In this document: positions 34,447 through 43,108 of the stretch, piece after piece | How positions within the stretch are numbered: the first letter of the stretch is position 1 | Layout of the letters: each line of letters opens with the position of its first letter | Source: Victivallis vadensis | GTDB taxonomy: Bacteria; Verrucomicrobiota; Lentisphaeria; Victivallales; Victivallaceae | Length of the DNA stretch: 64,000 bases | Direction of reading: 5' to 3' | NCBI RefSeq assembly: GCF_003096415.1 | Contig: NZ_QEKH01000003.1 | Coordinates: 62,001 to 126,000, forward strand | Program-made: the position numbers and the translations under genes | Notes under the pieces: model-generated | Database searches by the model: none | What the model saw: the letters and a program-made list of their open reading frames with translations, nothing else | Told to the model about the DNA's origin: nothing

Positions 34447-36531
34447 ATGTTCGATTCAGCCAAAGCGCAGCTCGCTGCCAATACCGTCAGAATGCTTTCT
34501 GCCGACGCGGTCCAGAAAGCGAAGTCGGGCCATCCCGGCATGCCGCTCGGCTGCGCGGATTTCGCGGTGACGCTGTGGAGCAAGTACCTGCGCGTCAATC
34601 CGAAGAATCCGGCATGGATCGGGCGCGACCGTTTCGTGCTTTCCGCCGGACACGGTTCCATGTTGCTTTATTCGCTGCTGCATCTCTTTGAATTCGGCCT
34701 TTCCATCGACGACATCAGGGAGTTCCGCCAGTGGGGCAGCCAGACGCCGGGCCATCCGGAATACGGGCACACCGACGGCGTTGATGTGACCACCGGCCCG
34801 CTGGGCAGCGGCTTCGCGTCGGCGGTCGGCATGGCGATCGCGAACCGCAATTTTGCGGCGCGTACCGGGCTGGACAAAACCGGCCTGATGAATCATAAGA
34901 TTTTCGTGATCTCCGGCGACGGCTGCATGATGGAAGGGTGCACCGGCGAAGCGGCTTCCCTGGCCGGCACGCTCGCGCTGGATGAACTGGTCGTCTTTTA
35001 CGACGACAACTCGATTTCAATCGAAGGCAGCACCGACCTCGCGTTCGGCGAGGATGTCGCTGCCCGGTTCGCCGCCTACAACTGGCGTGTAATCAAGGTG
35101 GACAACGCCAACGACATCGCGAAGTGCGACGCGGCGCTGGCGCAGGCGGTCGAATCCGACGGCCGTCCGACCCTGATCATCGGCAAGACCAGAATCGGCT
35201 TCGGCGCGCCGAACAAAGAGGGAAAGGCGAGCGCTCACGGCGAGCCGCTCGGCGCGGAAGAGGTCGAGGCGCTGCGCAAACACCTGAATATGCCTGCTGA
35301 GCCGTTCACGGTTCCGCAGGAGGTGAAGGAGTTCTGCCACGCCCGCGCGGAAGAACTGGAAGCGCAGGCCGCGGACTGGGAGAAACGGTTTGAGGCGTTC
35401 CTCGAAGCCGATTCCGAACGGGCGAAGCTGATCTACTCCTTCCTGAACCGCACGGTTCCGGAGAATATCCAGGACGAATTGCTCAAGGTGATCGACGTGT
35501 CGAAGCCGGTCGCCACGCGTGCCACTTCCGGCGCGGTGCTGCAGAAGGCGGCGGAACTGGTTCCGGCGCTTTTCGGCGGCGCGGCGGACCTCGCTCCGTC
35601 GACCAAGAGCAACGTGAAGGACGGCGGGGATTTCTCGCGCGACAATTACGCGGGACGCAATGTGCACTTCGGCGTGCGTGAATTCGCGATGGGTCTGGCG
35701 GGCAACGGCATGGCGCTGAACGGCACCGCGATCCCGTATACCTCGACCTTCTTCGTGTTCAGCGATTATATGAAGCCGGCGATCCGCCTCGCCGCGCTGC
35801 AGCATCTGCATGAAATCTACGTGTTCACCCACGACAGCTTCTATGTCGGTGAAGACGGTCCGACCCACGAGCCGATCGAACAGATCGCGATGCTGCGGAG
35901 CATTCCGGGGCTGACCGTGATCCGCCCGGCCGAAGCGCACGAAACGGCGCAGGCGTGGGCGGCGGCATTGCAGGCAGACGGCCCGGTGGCGCTGCTGCTG
36001 ACCCGGCAGGATCTCACTCCCTTCGACGCGGAAACCGCGAAGAAGGTCGATGTCTCCAAAGGAGCTTACGTAATCAGCGACGATGAGGAGACCGATATCG
36101 TCTTTATCGCGACCGGTTCCGAAGTGAACCTCGCGCTGGAAGCGGCGAAGATCCTGCGCGAAAGCGGGGTCGGCGTGCGGATCGTGTCGATGCCGAGTCA
36201 GGAGCTGTTCCTCGAACAGGATTACGACTATCAGGATTCGGTGCTGCCGCCGGACTGTATGTGCTACGTGTCGATCGAGGCGGGCAGCACCTTCGGCTGG
36301 CACCGCTTCATCGGCCGCGACGGTCTGGCGATCGGCCTCGACCACTTCGGCGCGTCGGCTCCGTACAAGGTACTGGCCAAAGAGTTCGGTTTCACGCCGG
36401 AAGGGGTGATCGAGCGGATCAAGGATCACTTCATCTGCTCCGAGGAGGACGACGATTGCGGCTGCGGCTGCGGCTGTGAGGACGATGACTGCGGCTGCGG
36501 CGATTGCGGCTGCGAGCACGATCATAAGTAA
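34447..36531 (+). CDS. tkt: Transketolase with Cys/Asp-rich C-terminal tail
   Basis: A complete thiamine-diphosphate enzyme of the pentose phosphate pathway. Opening [23 protein letters not shown] and [17 protein letters not shown] contain the ThDP and substrate His residues; [11 protein letters not shown] ... [13 protein letters not shown] is the GDG-DDN cofactor motif; the pyrimidine domain has [18 protein letters not shown] with the catalytic Glu. The C-terminal domain ends near residue 663. The final 31 residues (664-694) are extra: nine Cys at 664, 671, 673, 675, 677, 682, 684, 687 and 689 among Asp, Glu and Gly, ending in two His. Such a tail is not part of transketolases I know and looks metal-binding. 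Own promoter upstream and terminator downstream. Confidence 0.96.
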   Translation: MFDSAKAQLAANTVRMLSADAVQKAKSGHPGMPLGCADFAVTLWSKYLRVNPKNPAWIGRDRFVLSAGHGSMLLYSLLHLFEFGLSIDDIREFRQWGSQTPGHPEYGHTDGVDVTTGPLGSGFASAVGMAIANRNFAARTGLDKTGLMNHKIFVISGDGCMMEGCTGEAASLAGTLALDELVVFYDDNSISIEGSTDLAFGEDVAARFAAYNWRVIKVDNANDIAKCDAALAQAVESDGRPTLIIGKTRIGFGAPNKEGKASAHGEPLGAEEVEALRKHLNMPAEPFTVPQEVKEFCHARAEELEAQAADWEKRFEAFLEADSERAKLIYSFLNRTVPENIQDELLKVIDVSKPVATRATSGAVLQKAAELVPALFGGAADLAPSTKSNVKDGGDFSRDNYAGRNVHFGVREFAMGLAGNGMALNGTAIPYTSTFFVFSDYMKPAIRLAALQHLHEIYVFTHDSFYVGEDGPTHEPIEQIAMLRSIPGLTVIRPAEAHETAQAWAAALQADGPVALLLTRQDLTPFDAETAKKVDVSKGAYVISDDEETDIVFIATGSEVNLALEAAKILRESGVGVRIVSMPSQELFLEQDYDYQDSVLPPDCMCYVSIEAGSTFGWHRFIGRDGLAIGLDHFGASAPYKVLAKEFGFTPEGVIERIKDHFICSEEDDDCGCGCGCEDDDCGCGDCGCEHDHK

Positions 36532-36576
36532 AGGGGGTATCGAGTTCCGCTACCACTGCATCATTCAGTGTCTTCA

Positions 36577-36621
36577 GGACGTCGAACCGGCCGGTGACGG
36601 TAGGGTTGGGCGTCCTTTTTT
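36577..36621 (+). terminator. Rho-independent terminator after transketolase
   Basis: GGACG (36577-36581) pairs with CGTCC (36611-36615), with an inner AACC/GGTT stem, and six T follow at once. Confidence 0.7.
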
Positions 36622-36651
36622 CTTTCATATTTCAACAGGGAGGGGCATGGT

Positions 36652-37578
36652 ATGAGAAGATTGGCACGCAGTTGGAGTATCTTTCGCAAGTCGCTGGCGG
36701 TGATCAATCAGGAGCGTAAGCTGCTGATTTTTCCGCTGATTTCGGCTTTTGCGATGTTCGCGCTGATCCTGCTGATCATCGCGGGCATCGGCACGGTGGC
36801 CTATCTGGTTATCGGCAGCAATCCGGAAATGATGCAGTCAATGGCGGCGGCCGCCGAATCCGCTGAATCCGCCGAGGAGGAACCGGGGATGCTGGTTCAG
36901 ATTGTCAGCGTCGCGATTTTCGCGGTGTTCTATCTGGTCACGATGGTGTTGACGAATTTCTGCAACGTCGCATTCTACAGTGAAATCATCCGCGGCATTT
37001 ACGGCGAACCGGTAAGGATCGGGCGCGGCTTCGGATATGCGCTGAGCCGTTTCAAGGCGATCTTCCTGTGGTCGCTGCTGGCTTCGACGGTCGGCGTGAT
37101 CCTGTCGATGCTTTCGGAACGGGCCGGATTGCTCGGCAAACTGATCATCAGGCTGATCGGCGTGGTCTGGGCGGTGGCTTCGGCCTTCGCAATTCCGGCG
37201 CTGGTGTGCGATCCGGCGCTGGACAATCCGTTTCAGGCATTGAAGCTGTCCGCCGTTGCAATCAAAAAGACCTGGGGGGAATCCCTCGCCGGATTCGTCG
37301 GTTTGCGGATCATCACCGGCATGGGAACAATACTGCTGGTGTTGCTGACCGCGCTGTTGATCGCTGTGAACGTGATGACCGGCGGCGTGCCGGCAGTGAT
37401 GATCGGCAGTGCGGTCGTCTGGTTCATCGGACTGGTCGGGCTCTTCGTCCTCGGTTATCTGGTGATGGTGGCGGAGCAGGTCTACCGGGCATCACTTTAT
37501 TTGTATGCGCAATACGATGTGGTGGGCGCGGACTTCTCCGAAGATGAGATCGCCGGCGCGTTCAAGATGAAAAAGTAA
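36652..37578 (+). CDS. DUF6159-like integral membrane protein
   Basis: 308 residues with about six transmembrane segments (FPLISAFAMFALILLIIAGIGTVAYLVI, IVSVAIFAVFYLVTMVLTNFC, AIFLWSLLASTVGVILSML, and others). The N-terminal RSWSIFRKSLAVINQERKLLIFPLIS and the central NFCNVAFYSEIIRGIYGEPVRIGRGFGYALSRFKAI match a widespread uncharacterised membrane family. A short low-complexity loop, AAAAESAESAEEEPG, lies outside the membrane. GGGAGGGG precedes the ATG. It forms its own unit between the transketolase terminator and a stem-loop. Function unknown. Confidence 0.75.
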   Translation: MRRLARSWSIFRKSLAVINQERKLLIFPLISAFAMFALILLIIAGIGTVAYLVIGSNPEMMQSMAAAAESAESAEEEPGMLVQIVSVAIFAVFYLVTMVLTNFCNVAFYSEIIRGIYGEPVRIGRGFGYALSRFKAIFLWSLLASTVGVILSMLSERAGLLGKLIIRLIGVVWAVASAFAIPALVCDPALDNPFQALKLSAVAIKKTWGESLAGFVGLRIITGMGTILLVLLTALLIAVNVMTGGVPAVMIGSAVVWFIGLVGLFVLGYLVMVAEQVYRASLYLYAQYDVVGADFSEDEIAGAFKMKK

Positions 37579-37586
37579 ACCTCTCG

Positions 37587-37616
37587 GGGATTTCGCTCCT
37601 TTCGGAGCGAAATCCC
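37587..37616 (+). terminator. Stem-loop, copy 3 of the intergenic repeat family
   Basis: GGGATTTCGCTCC pairs perfectly with GGAGCGAAATCCC (13 bp) around TTTC, 8 bp past the stop of the membrane-protein gene and 28 bp from the end of the convergent dehydratase gene. It is the best-preserved copy. Confidence 0.65.
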
Positions 37617-37644
37617 AGCTCCCATGTAGGCTGCACGGGAGTAT

Positions 37645-38817
37645 TCAGAATTCCAGTTGGTAATACCGGACCGCGTCGGGCGGGCGGATGGCGGTCAGGT
37701 CGCCGCGGTAGTGGCGCAGCTGCGTCGGCACGAAAGGATGCTTGAGCAGTTCCTTTTCATCGAGGTCGATCCCGAGGCCGGGACGCGTCGGGATCACCAT
37801 TTCGCCGTTGCGCAGCGTCAGCTCCTCGTCGCAGATTTCGGCGCGGAACGGCACGTCGGTCATCATCATTTCCAGTTGGATGAAGTTCGGCACACATGCC
37901 GCCAGCTGCAGCGTCGCCGCGTTGGCGACCGGGCCGGAGGGATTGTGCGGGCAGAAGCCGAGGTGGCGGGCTTCCGCTTCCGCGCCGAGAAACCGCATCT
38001 CCAGCAGTCCGCCCGCATGGGAGACGTCCGGCTGGATGTAGTCGGCGCAATTGAGGTCGAAAAACTGCCGGTATTCATAGCGGTTGTAGAGCCGTTCCCC
38101 GGCGGCGAGCGGTATGCGGACGCGCTCTTTGACTTCGCGCATCCCCGGCAGGTCGTCCGGAGGCAGCGGCTCTTCGAACCAGTAGATGTCGAACTCCTCC
38201 AACCGCCTGCCGATCTTCACCGCGGTCGGAATGTTGAAGCGCCCGTGTCCCTCGATCAGCAGCTTCACATCGCCGCCAGCCGCCTCCGAGACCTGCCGAA
38301 CGCATTCGATGGCGTTCTCCAGCTCCTTTTTGCCGATTTCCTGCCACGCCTTGCCGAAGGGGTCCCATTTGCAGCCGGGATAACGGCAGCGGCGGACTTC
38401 AACCGCCTTTTCCGCAAACTCCTCCGGCGTTTTGGCCGGGGAGAACCAGCCGTTCACGTAGACCGGCACCGCGTCGCGCACCTTGCCGCCGAGGAGTTCA
38501 TACACCGGCACTCCGAGCGCCTTGCCTTTGATGTCCCACAGCGCCATCTCAACGCCCGCGAGCGCGCTCATCAGCACCGGGCCGCCGCGCCAGTAGGCGT
38601 CGCGGTAGCAGTCGTGCCGGAACTTCTCCACATTGGCCGGATCGCTGCCGATCAGGTAATATTCGAGGTCGTGAATGGCGGCGGCGACGGTCGGCTCCTT
38701 GTATTCGAGCGTCGCCTCGCCCCAGCCGTGGATGCCGGAATCGGTTTCGAGCTTCACGAATACCCAGTTGGTACGGAAGCAGTTGCACAGATAAGTCCTG
38801 ACTCTGGTGATTTTCAT
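37645..38817 (-). CDS. Enolase-superfamily sugar-acid dehydratase (galactonate dehydratase-like)
   Basis: 390 residues of the mandelate racemase/muconate lactonising group. The capping domain opens MKITRVRTYLCNCFRTNWVFVKLETDSGIHGWGEA. Metal ligands are probably the acidic residue of LLIEGHGRF, the Glu of YWFEEPLPPDD and the Glu of LAAGERLYN; the catalytic His is probably in FCPHNPSGPVANAATLQLA, as in D-galactonate dehydratases. The first ligand is Glu where Asp is usual in DgoD. It dehydrates an aldonic acid to a 2-keto-3-deoxy acid. It starts 16 bp after the SDR gene, so the two form a sugar-acid catabolic operon opposite the AraC regulator. Confidence 0.85.
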   Translation of the reverse strand: MKITRVRTYLCNCFRTNWVFVKLETDSGIHGWGEATLEYKEPTVAAAIHDLEYYLIGSDPANVEKFRHDCYRDAYWRGGPVLMSALAGVEMALWDIKGKALGVPVYELLGGKVRDAVPVYVNGWFSPAKTPEEFAEKAVEVRRCRYPGCKWDPFGKAWQEIGKKELENAIECVRQVSEAAGGDVKLLIEGHGRFNIPTAVKIGRRLEEFDIYWFEEPLPPDDLPGMREVKERVRIPLAAGERLYNRYEYRQFFDLNCADYIQPDVSHAGGLLEMRFLGAEAEARHLGFCPHNPSGPVANAATLQLAACVPNFIQLEMMMTDVPFRAEICDEELTLRNGEMVIPTRPGLGIDLDEKELLKHPFVPTQLRHYRGDLTAIRPPDAVRYYQLEF

Positions 38818-38833
38818 CTTTGTCCGCTTTCTG

Positions 38834-39577
38834 TTACGGTGCGTAGTACATGCCGCCGTTGATGTTGATGGTTTCGCCGGTCACGTAACCGTTGCGGATC
38901 GGGAAAAGCACCGCGTCGGCGATTTCCTCGCCGGTTGCGCCGCGCCCGAGCGGAATCGCGGCGGATTCCTCGGCATATTTTTCCGGCGTCAGGCGTTTGT
39001 CGATGTTCTCGGTGATCACCATGCCGGGACAGACGGTGTTGGCGGTGATGTTGAAAGGCGCGCCGTTGTGGGCGAAAGCGCGGGTCAGCGCGTGCATTCC
39101 GAGCTTGGAGACGCCGTAGGCGATCATGTGCATCTCCGCCGGGCGGAAGCTGCGCACCGAGGCGATGTTCACGATCCGTCCCCAGCGGCGCGGCTGCGCC
39201 TGCCGGAAGAACGCTTCCGAACAGAGGAAAGCGCCCTTCAGGTTGACCCGCATCACGCGGTCGAACCATTCGCCTTCGCTCATTTCCGGCTTGCGCTGCC
39301 ACGGATCGAGCCGGGCGTTGTTGACGAGGATGTCGACGGGGCCGAGTTCGGCGAACATCGCATTGACGGCCGCTTCGTCGGAGACGTCGCAACAGTATAC
39401 TTCCGCCATTCCGCCGTCGGCGCGGAGTCCGGCAGCGACGGCTTCGGCTTTGTCGTGCCCGTTGCGGCAGTTTACAATCACACGGCAGCCGGCCGTTGCG
39501 AGCTCCCGGGCGATCACCCGGCCGATTCCCTGCGAGGAACCGGTGACGAGGGCGACGCGGTCTTTCAGGTTTTCCAT
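38834..39577 (-). CDS. Short-chain dehydrogenase/reductase
   Basis: The frame runs to 39625 but the ATG at 39577 with GGAGG upstream gives the normal SDR start (247 residues). Residues: LVTGSSQGIGRVIARELATAG (TGxxxGxG cofactor motif), VDILVNNARLDPWQRKP (NNAG variant with Arg), Ser/Tyr/Lys catalytic set in IVNIASVRS and IAYGVSKLGMHALT, and the CPGMVITENI segment. The likely substrate is a sugar or sugar acid feeding the downstream dehydratase. The NNA-R variation next to the active site is mildly unusual. Confidence 0.9.
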   Translation of the reverse strand: MENLKDRVALVTGSSQGIGRVIARELATAGCRVIVNCRNGHDKAEAVAAGLRADGGMAEVYCCDVSDEAAVNAMFAELGPVDILVNNARLDPWQRKPEMSEGEWFDRVMRVNLKGAFLCSEAFFRQAQPRRWGRIVNIASVRSFRPAEMHMIAYGVSKLGMHALTRAFAHNGAPFNITANTVCPGMVITENIDKRLTPEKYAEESAAIPLGRGATGEEIADAVLFPIRNGYVTGETININGGMYYAP

Positions 39578-39742
39578 AAGCTGATGCCTCCATTGTTGGT
39601 TGGTCCTGCTGTCAGTATACCACACTTCGGGAAAAATCCGTAGGAACCTTCTGCCAAAGTGGACGGTAATTTTATGCCAATATGATTTGCATTTGCGCGG
39701 GAATGCGGTATGTTTGTAAACGGATACGACCGGGAGGAAACG

Positions 39743-40630
39743 ATGTCATTTGAATTATCGACGGATGGGCCGCGCCTGATGCGCTTTCCCTATCCGGTAT
39801 GCTGGGCGGGGGCGACGGTGGAGGAGTGCAAGGCGGTCAACGATTTTTATTTCACGGACCGGATCGAAATCTGCCTGCGGCTCTCCTCCGCCGAGCCGGA
39901 GGCGGTGGACGAGATCGACGGTAGAATTTACCGGACGAGGTTTCCGCATGTGTTTTTCAAGCATCCGTTCCACCACTTGCGGTACAGCTACGTGCAGCCG
40001 CGGAACGCGGTGCATTTCAGCTATGCGCCGGAAACGCTGGCGGCGTTGCGGGAAACGGGAGGTTTCCCGCCGGACGGGGAGTTCTTCCGGGAGTTCAGGC
40101 TGACGCCGGAATTGGAGATTCTGATCCGCCGGTTCACGGAGCTGCTCGGGCATACGATGGAGCGCAACGCGTTGGACCGGCTGGACCTGACCGCCTACGA
40201 ACTGCTTTGCGAACTGCTGCTGGAACGCAATGCGCCGCCGGATCGGCAGGAGTTCCACCGGGATGATATCCTGGCGATCGCGTCGTACCTGAAACAGTCG
40301 TTCCGCCATGAGATCGACTATGAGGAGCTGGCGCACAGGCACGGCCTGTCGCTCCGCTCGTTTTTCCGCTGCTGGGGGCGGCACTTCGAGGTGAGCCCGG
40401 CGCGATTCGTGCTGAAGCTGAAGCTGGAGGAGGCGGCGAGGCGGCTGCGGGAAACCAGCTATACGGCGGCGGATATCGCCGCTTTCGTCCGGCTGGGGGA
40501 TTGCGCCTATTTCGCGAAGGTGTTCCGGAAGCATTACGGGATGACGCCGCTCGAATACCGCCGGAAACACGCTCCCGGCCACCTGCTCGAACGCGCCCGC
40601 GCCCTCCCGCCGAACGCCCGCCGGGTGTGA
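39743..40630 (+). CDS. AraC-family transcriptional regulator
   Basis: The open frame starts at 39710 but GGGAGG five bases before the ATG at 39743 decides the start (295 residues). The C-terminal ~100 residues hold two helix-turn-helix motifs: IDYEELAHRHGLSLRSFFRCWGRHFEVSPARFVLKLKLEEAARRL and YTAADIAAFVRLGDCAYFAKVFRKHYGMTPLEYRRKH. The N-terminal ~170 residues are a probable cupin sensor (FPYPVCWAG ..., FKHPFHHLRYSYVQP). It is divergent from the SDR-dehydratase operon with a 165-bp gap, so it most likely activates that operon in response to a sugar acid. Confidence 0.88.
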   Translation: MSFELSTDGPRLMRFPYPVCWAGATVEECKAVNDFYFTDRIEICLRLSSAEPEAVDEIDGRIYRTRFPHVFFKHPFHHLRYSYVQPRNAVHFSYAPETLAALRETGGFPPDGEFFREFRLTPELEILIRRFTELLGHTMERNALDRLDLTAYELLCELLLERNAPPDRQEFHRDDILAIASYLKQSFRHEIDYEELAHRHGLSLRSFFRCWGRHFEVSPARFVLKLKLEEAARRLRETSYTAADIAAFVRLGDCAYFAKVFRKHYGMTPLEYRRKHAPGHLLERARALPPNARRV

Positions 40631-40640
40631 AGGAAGAAGT

Positions 40641-40664
40641 CATGCCGTTTTTACGGACGGCATG
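40641..40664. terminator. Possible bidirectional terminator between convergent genes
   Basis: CATGCCG (40641-40647) pairs with CGGCATG (40658-40664); the inner loop has five T on the plus strand and five A on the other, and GTTTTT follows further on. Classical shape is only partial. Confidence 0.4.
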
Positions 40665-40722
40665 GAAACTGAGGCGTTTTTCATCATGAATCGGCAGAGT
40701 GTCCGGCACGCCGTTTGAAGCG

Positions 40723-43017
40723 TCATCGCCTCTTTCCGGATTCTTCCCGCATTTTGAACTCTTTGATATCCGCCAGGGATACGTGTCCTTCCACGCGTCC
40801 GTCGTCAAGCGGGTTGTCGGTGCGCGCGGCCAGGTCCCGGAGCATCCTGCGCAGATCGACGATCCCGCCGATCATGAACCATACGGTTGAAATACAGGCC
40901 ACGATTCCCGGCACAATCAGGTTGAAGATGAAGAAATACCAGCTCCACCACAGCATGGGCCACGGGCGGATCGCATTCCAGACGAATACACCGGCGAACA
41001 TCACGACGAAGGAATAGACGAAGGAATAGGCGAATACACTCCAGGCGATTACTTTGTCGCCCCGGGTGTAATTTTCGTCAATGCCGATCAGCCTGGAAAA
41101 AACAGATCGGAAATTCGGCTCCGTTTTCCGGCTTTCTCCTCCGTCACTGTAAATGCCGCGGTGAAGCATCCGGTCCAGATTGAACTTTTCCTTGAAAGTC
41201 AGCAGGGAAACGGCGCAGTAAGCCGCGATGCCGAGCAACATTGCAATGAAAAAAAGTTCGTTGGAGTTGATCGGAAATTTTATGGCATCCATCCGCCAGA
41301 CGACGTAAGGGTGGAAAGGTCCCGAAACCGCCTCCAGAACGGCGCCGATGTTTTCCTGCCATCCCACCCGTTCGAGCCACGGATAAATGGAATCGGCCCA
41401 GTTCCGCTGCATGAGGATTCCTCCGCCGGAAACCACGGTTCCGACAATCAGAGACGCGTAGGCTCCCGCCGTATTGCCGAAACGGGAATACAGCCCTCCG
41501 ATCATCACCGGCCCCGCGCCGCCCAGCCAGATGCTGGTGGTGATCACGCAGAAAAGGTTGATGTAATCCAGCTGAGCCATGCAGAAAGACCCCAGAAAGA
41601 AAATCACGCCGATTCCGACTGCCGCAAGGCGCAGCGCCAGAAGATGCGTCCGTGGCGGAAGCGCCTTGCCGTAAACCGGCAGGATCACATCCTGAACCAG
41701 GGTCAGGGCGCCGCTGAAAATACGGCTGTCGTCGGTGGAGAGCATCAGCATGATCATCAGCAGCGCAAAAAGCCCGATGAGGCCGACCGGCAGCACATGA
41801 CGGATCGTTATCGGCAGCATCTGCTGAAAATACAAAGTCCGGAATTCCTGAAATTTTGCATTGCCGTTTTCCCCTTCGCGGAGTACCGAAAGCGCCGTAT
41901 CCAGATAGGGAGTATCCGGATTGCGGAGTTGGGAATAAGGCTCGTCCACGCCGATTTCATGATGCGTTTCCGGCAATGCCTCCGCCGCCGCGATGTATTT
42001 CCGCCGGAGTCCGGCATCGTCGATCACCTCCTCCGCGGCCCGGCCGGAAAGATTCCGGCGGATTTCCCTCGCCTTCGCAGAAAAATCCGCGTGCGTGAGC
42101 ACGGTGATGACCACCGCCCCCATCAGGAAATAGAAGATGATGGCAAAACCGTTGCGCCATGCTCCGAGTACGCCGGCCATTTTCTGTTCGTGCGGAGTAC
42201 GCCCCGCGGCCGTGGCTCCGGCGCCGATCCAGCTGGCCCGGTTGAGGATGCTGCTCATCAGCGTGACGATCAAGGCGAACAGATTGAAATCGCGCAGAGA
42301 CTGTATGTCATAAGGATTCAGGAAACTTTCGCCGGGAATCCGGTCGGCCATGACCGGGGCGATCTGGTCGAACCAGGAAAAGTTGCACAGTACAAAAATC
42401 ACCAGCACCGTAAGAATCGGATAACTCAGGATCGCCTGCAGTGCGTCGGTGATGATCAGCGCCACCGTGCCGCCGCACCAGATGATGAAAAGCGCCAGCG
42501 TCAGCACCCCGATCACGATCAGCGCAAAAGTGGAGATTTCAAAGCCGAAAAGCTTCACCTGAAAAGGCAGGCCGAGCAGGCAGATGAAAAAACGGGCCGA
42601 TACCGCCGGCACGATCATGTTGCAGATCGTCTCGGAGAAAGTACGCAGTGCGGAAGCGAAAATGCGGAAGTTGCGGCTGTACCGCATTTCCAGAAACTGC
42701 CCCAGCGACATGGCCCGGGTTTCCCGGTAACGATAAGTGCAATAGCCGGTCAGAGCCATGACGATGCCGAGCGGGGCAAGCAGCTGGTTCCAGAAGGTAA
42801 GGGCAAAACCCGTCTGGTAATTGGCTTCGACCTGCGCCACCAGCGTGACGACCGCCAATGCGCCGACCACATCGGCAACGCAGATCACGTAACGGCCGCA
42901 GATCCGTCCCGCCGCCAGAAAGTCGGCGACTCCCTTGACGTAACGGCGGGAACGATGACCCATGTAGATAACGAACATCAACGGAAGCAGAAGAATAATC
43001 CAGTCAATCCAACTCAT
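40723..43017 (-). CDS. Sodium:solute symporter (SSS family)
   Basis: 764 residues with roughly fourteen hydrophobic segments. It opens WIDWIILLLPLMFVIYMGHRSRRYVKGVADFLAAGR, the SSS N-terminus, and has GALAVVTLVAQVEANYQTGFALTFWNQLLAPLGIVMALTGY in TM2-3 and LIMLMLSTDDSRIFSGALTLVQDVILPV later. A large insert with charged, partly helical sequence (REIRRNLSGRAAEEVIDDAGLRRKYI) sits between mid segments. It probably imports a sugar or related organic solute with Na+. It is the last gene of the regulator-pseudopilin-hydrolase group, 91 bp after the hydrolase, and would take up the hydrolase product. Confidence 0.9.
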   Translation of the reverse strand: MSWIDWIILLLPLMFVIYMGHRSRRYVKGVADFLAAGRICGRYVICVADVVGALAVVTLVAQVEANYQTGFALTFWNQLLAPLGIVMALTGYCTYRYRETRAMSLGQFLEMRYSRNFRIFASALRTFSETICNMIVPAVSARFFICLLGLPFQVKLFGFEISTFALIVIGVLTLALFIIWCGGTVALIITDALQAILSYPILTVLVIFVLCNFSWFDQIAPVMADRIPGESFLNPYDIQSLRDFNLFALIVTLMSSILNRASWIGAGATAAGRTPHEQKMAGVLGAWRNGFAIIFYFLMGAVVITVLTHADFSAKAREIRRNLSGRAAEEVIDDAGLRRKYIAAAEALPETHHEIGVDEPYSQLRNPDTPYLDTALSVLREGENGNAKFQEFRTLYFQQMLPITIRHVLPVGLIGLFALLMIMLMLSTDDSRIFSGALTLVQDVILPVYGKALPPRTHLLALRLAAVGIGVIFFLGSFCMAQLDYINLFCVITTSIWLGGAGPVMIGGLYSRFGNTAGAYASLIVGTVVSGGGILMQRNWADSIYPWLERVGWQENIGAVLEAVSGPFHPYVVWRMDAIKFPINSNELFFIAMLLGIAAYCAVSLLTFKEKFNLDRMLHRGIYSDGGESRKTEPNFRSVFSRLIGIDENYTRGDKVIAWSVFAYSFVYSFVVMFAGVFVWNAIRPWPMLWWSWYFFIFNLIVPGIVACISTVWFMIGGIVDLRRMLRDLAARTDNPLDDGRVEGHVSLADIKEFKMREESGKRR

Positions 43018-43108
43018 GATAATACTTTCCGGTTGCGAAAAGACATTCTTCCTCCGGAGGCGGTTGTCGAAAACCGCCGGAATTTTCCGGAAGATGAAAA
43101 GGGCGGTA

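Noticed and set aside
35017-36525. 502-codon minus-strand frame opposite transketolase
   Set aside because: Opens in the Cys-rich repeat as low-complexity Ala/Ile sequence and shows no family motif; shadow of tkt.
36436-36528. Cys-rich tail as a frameshift artefact
   Set aside because: The frame is continuous with the transketolase domain, ends in TAA and is followed by a terminator; the other frames are not more protein-like.
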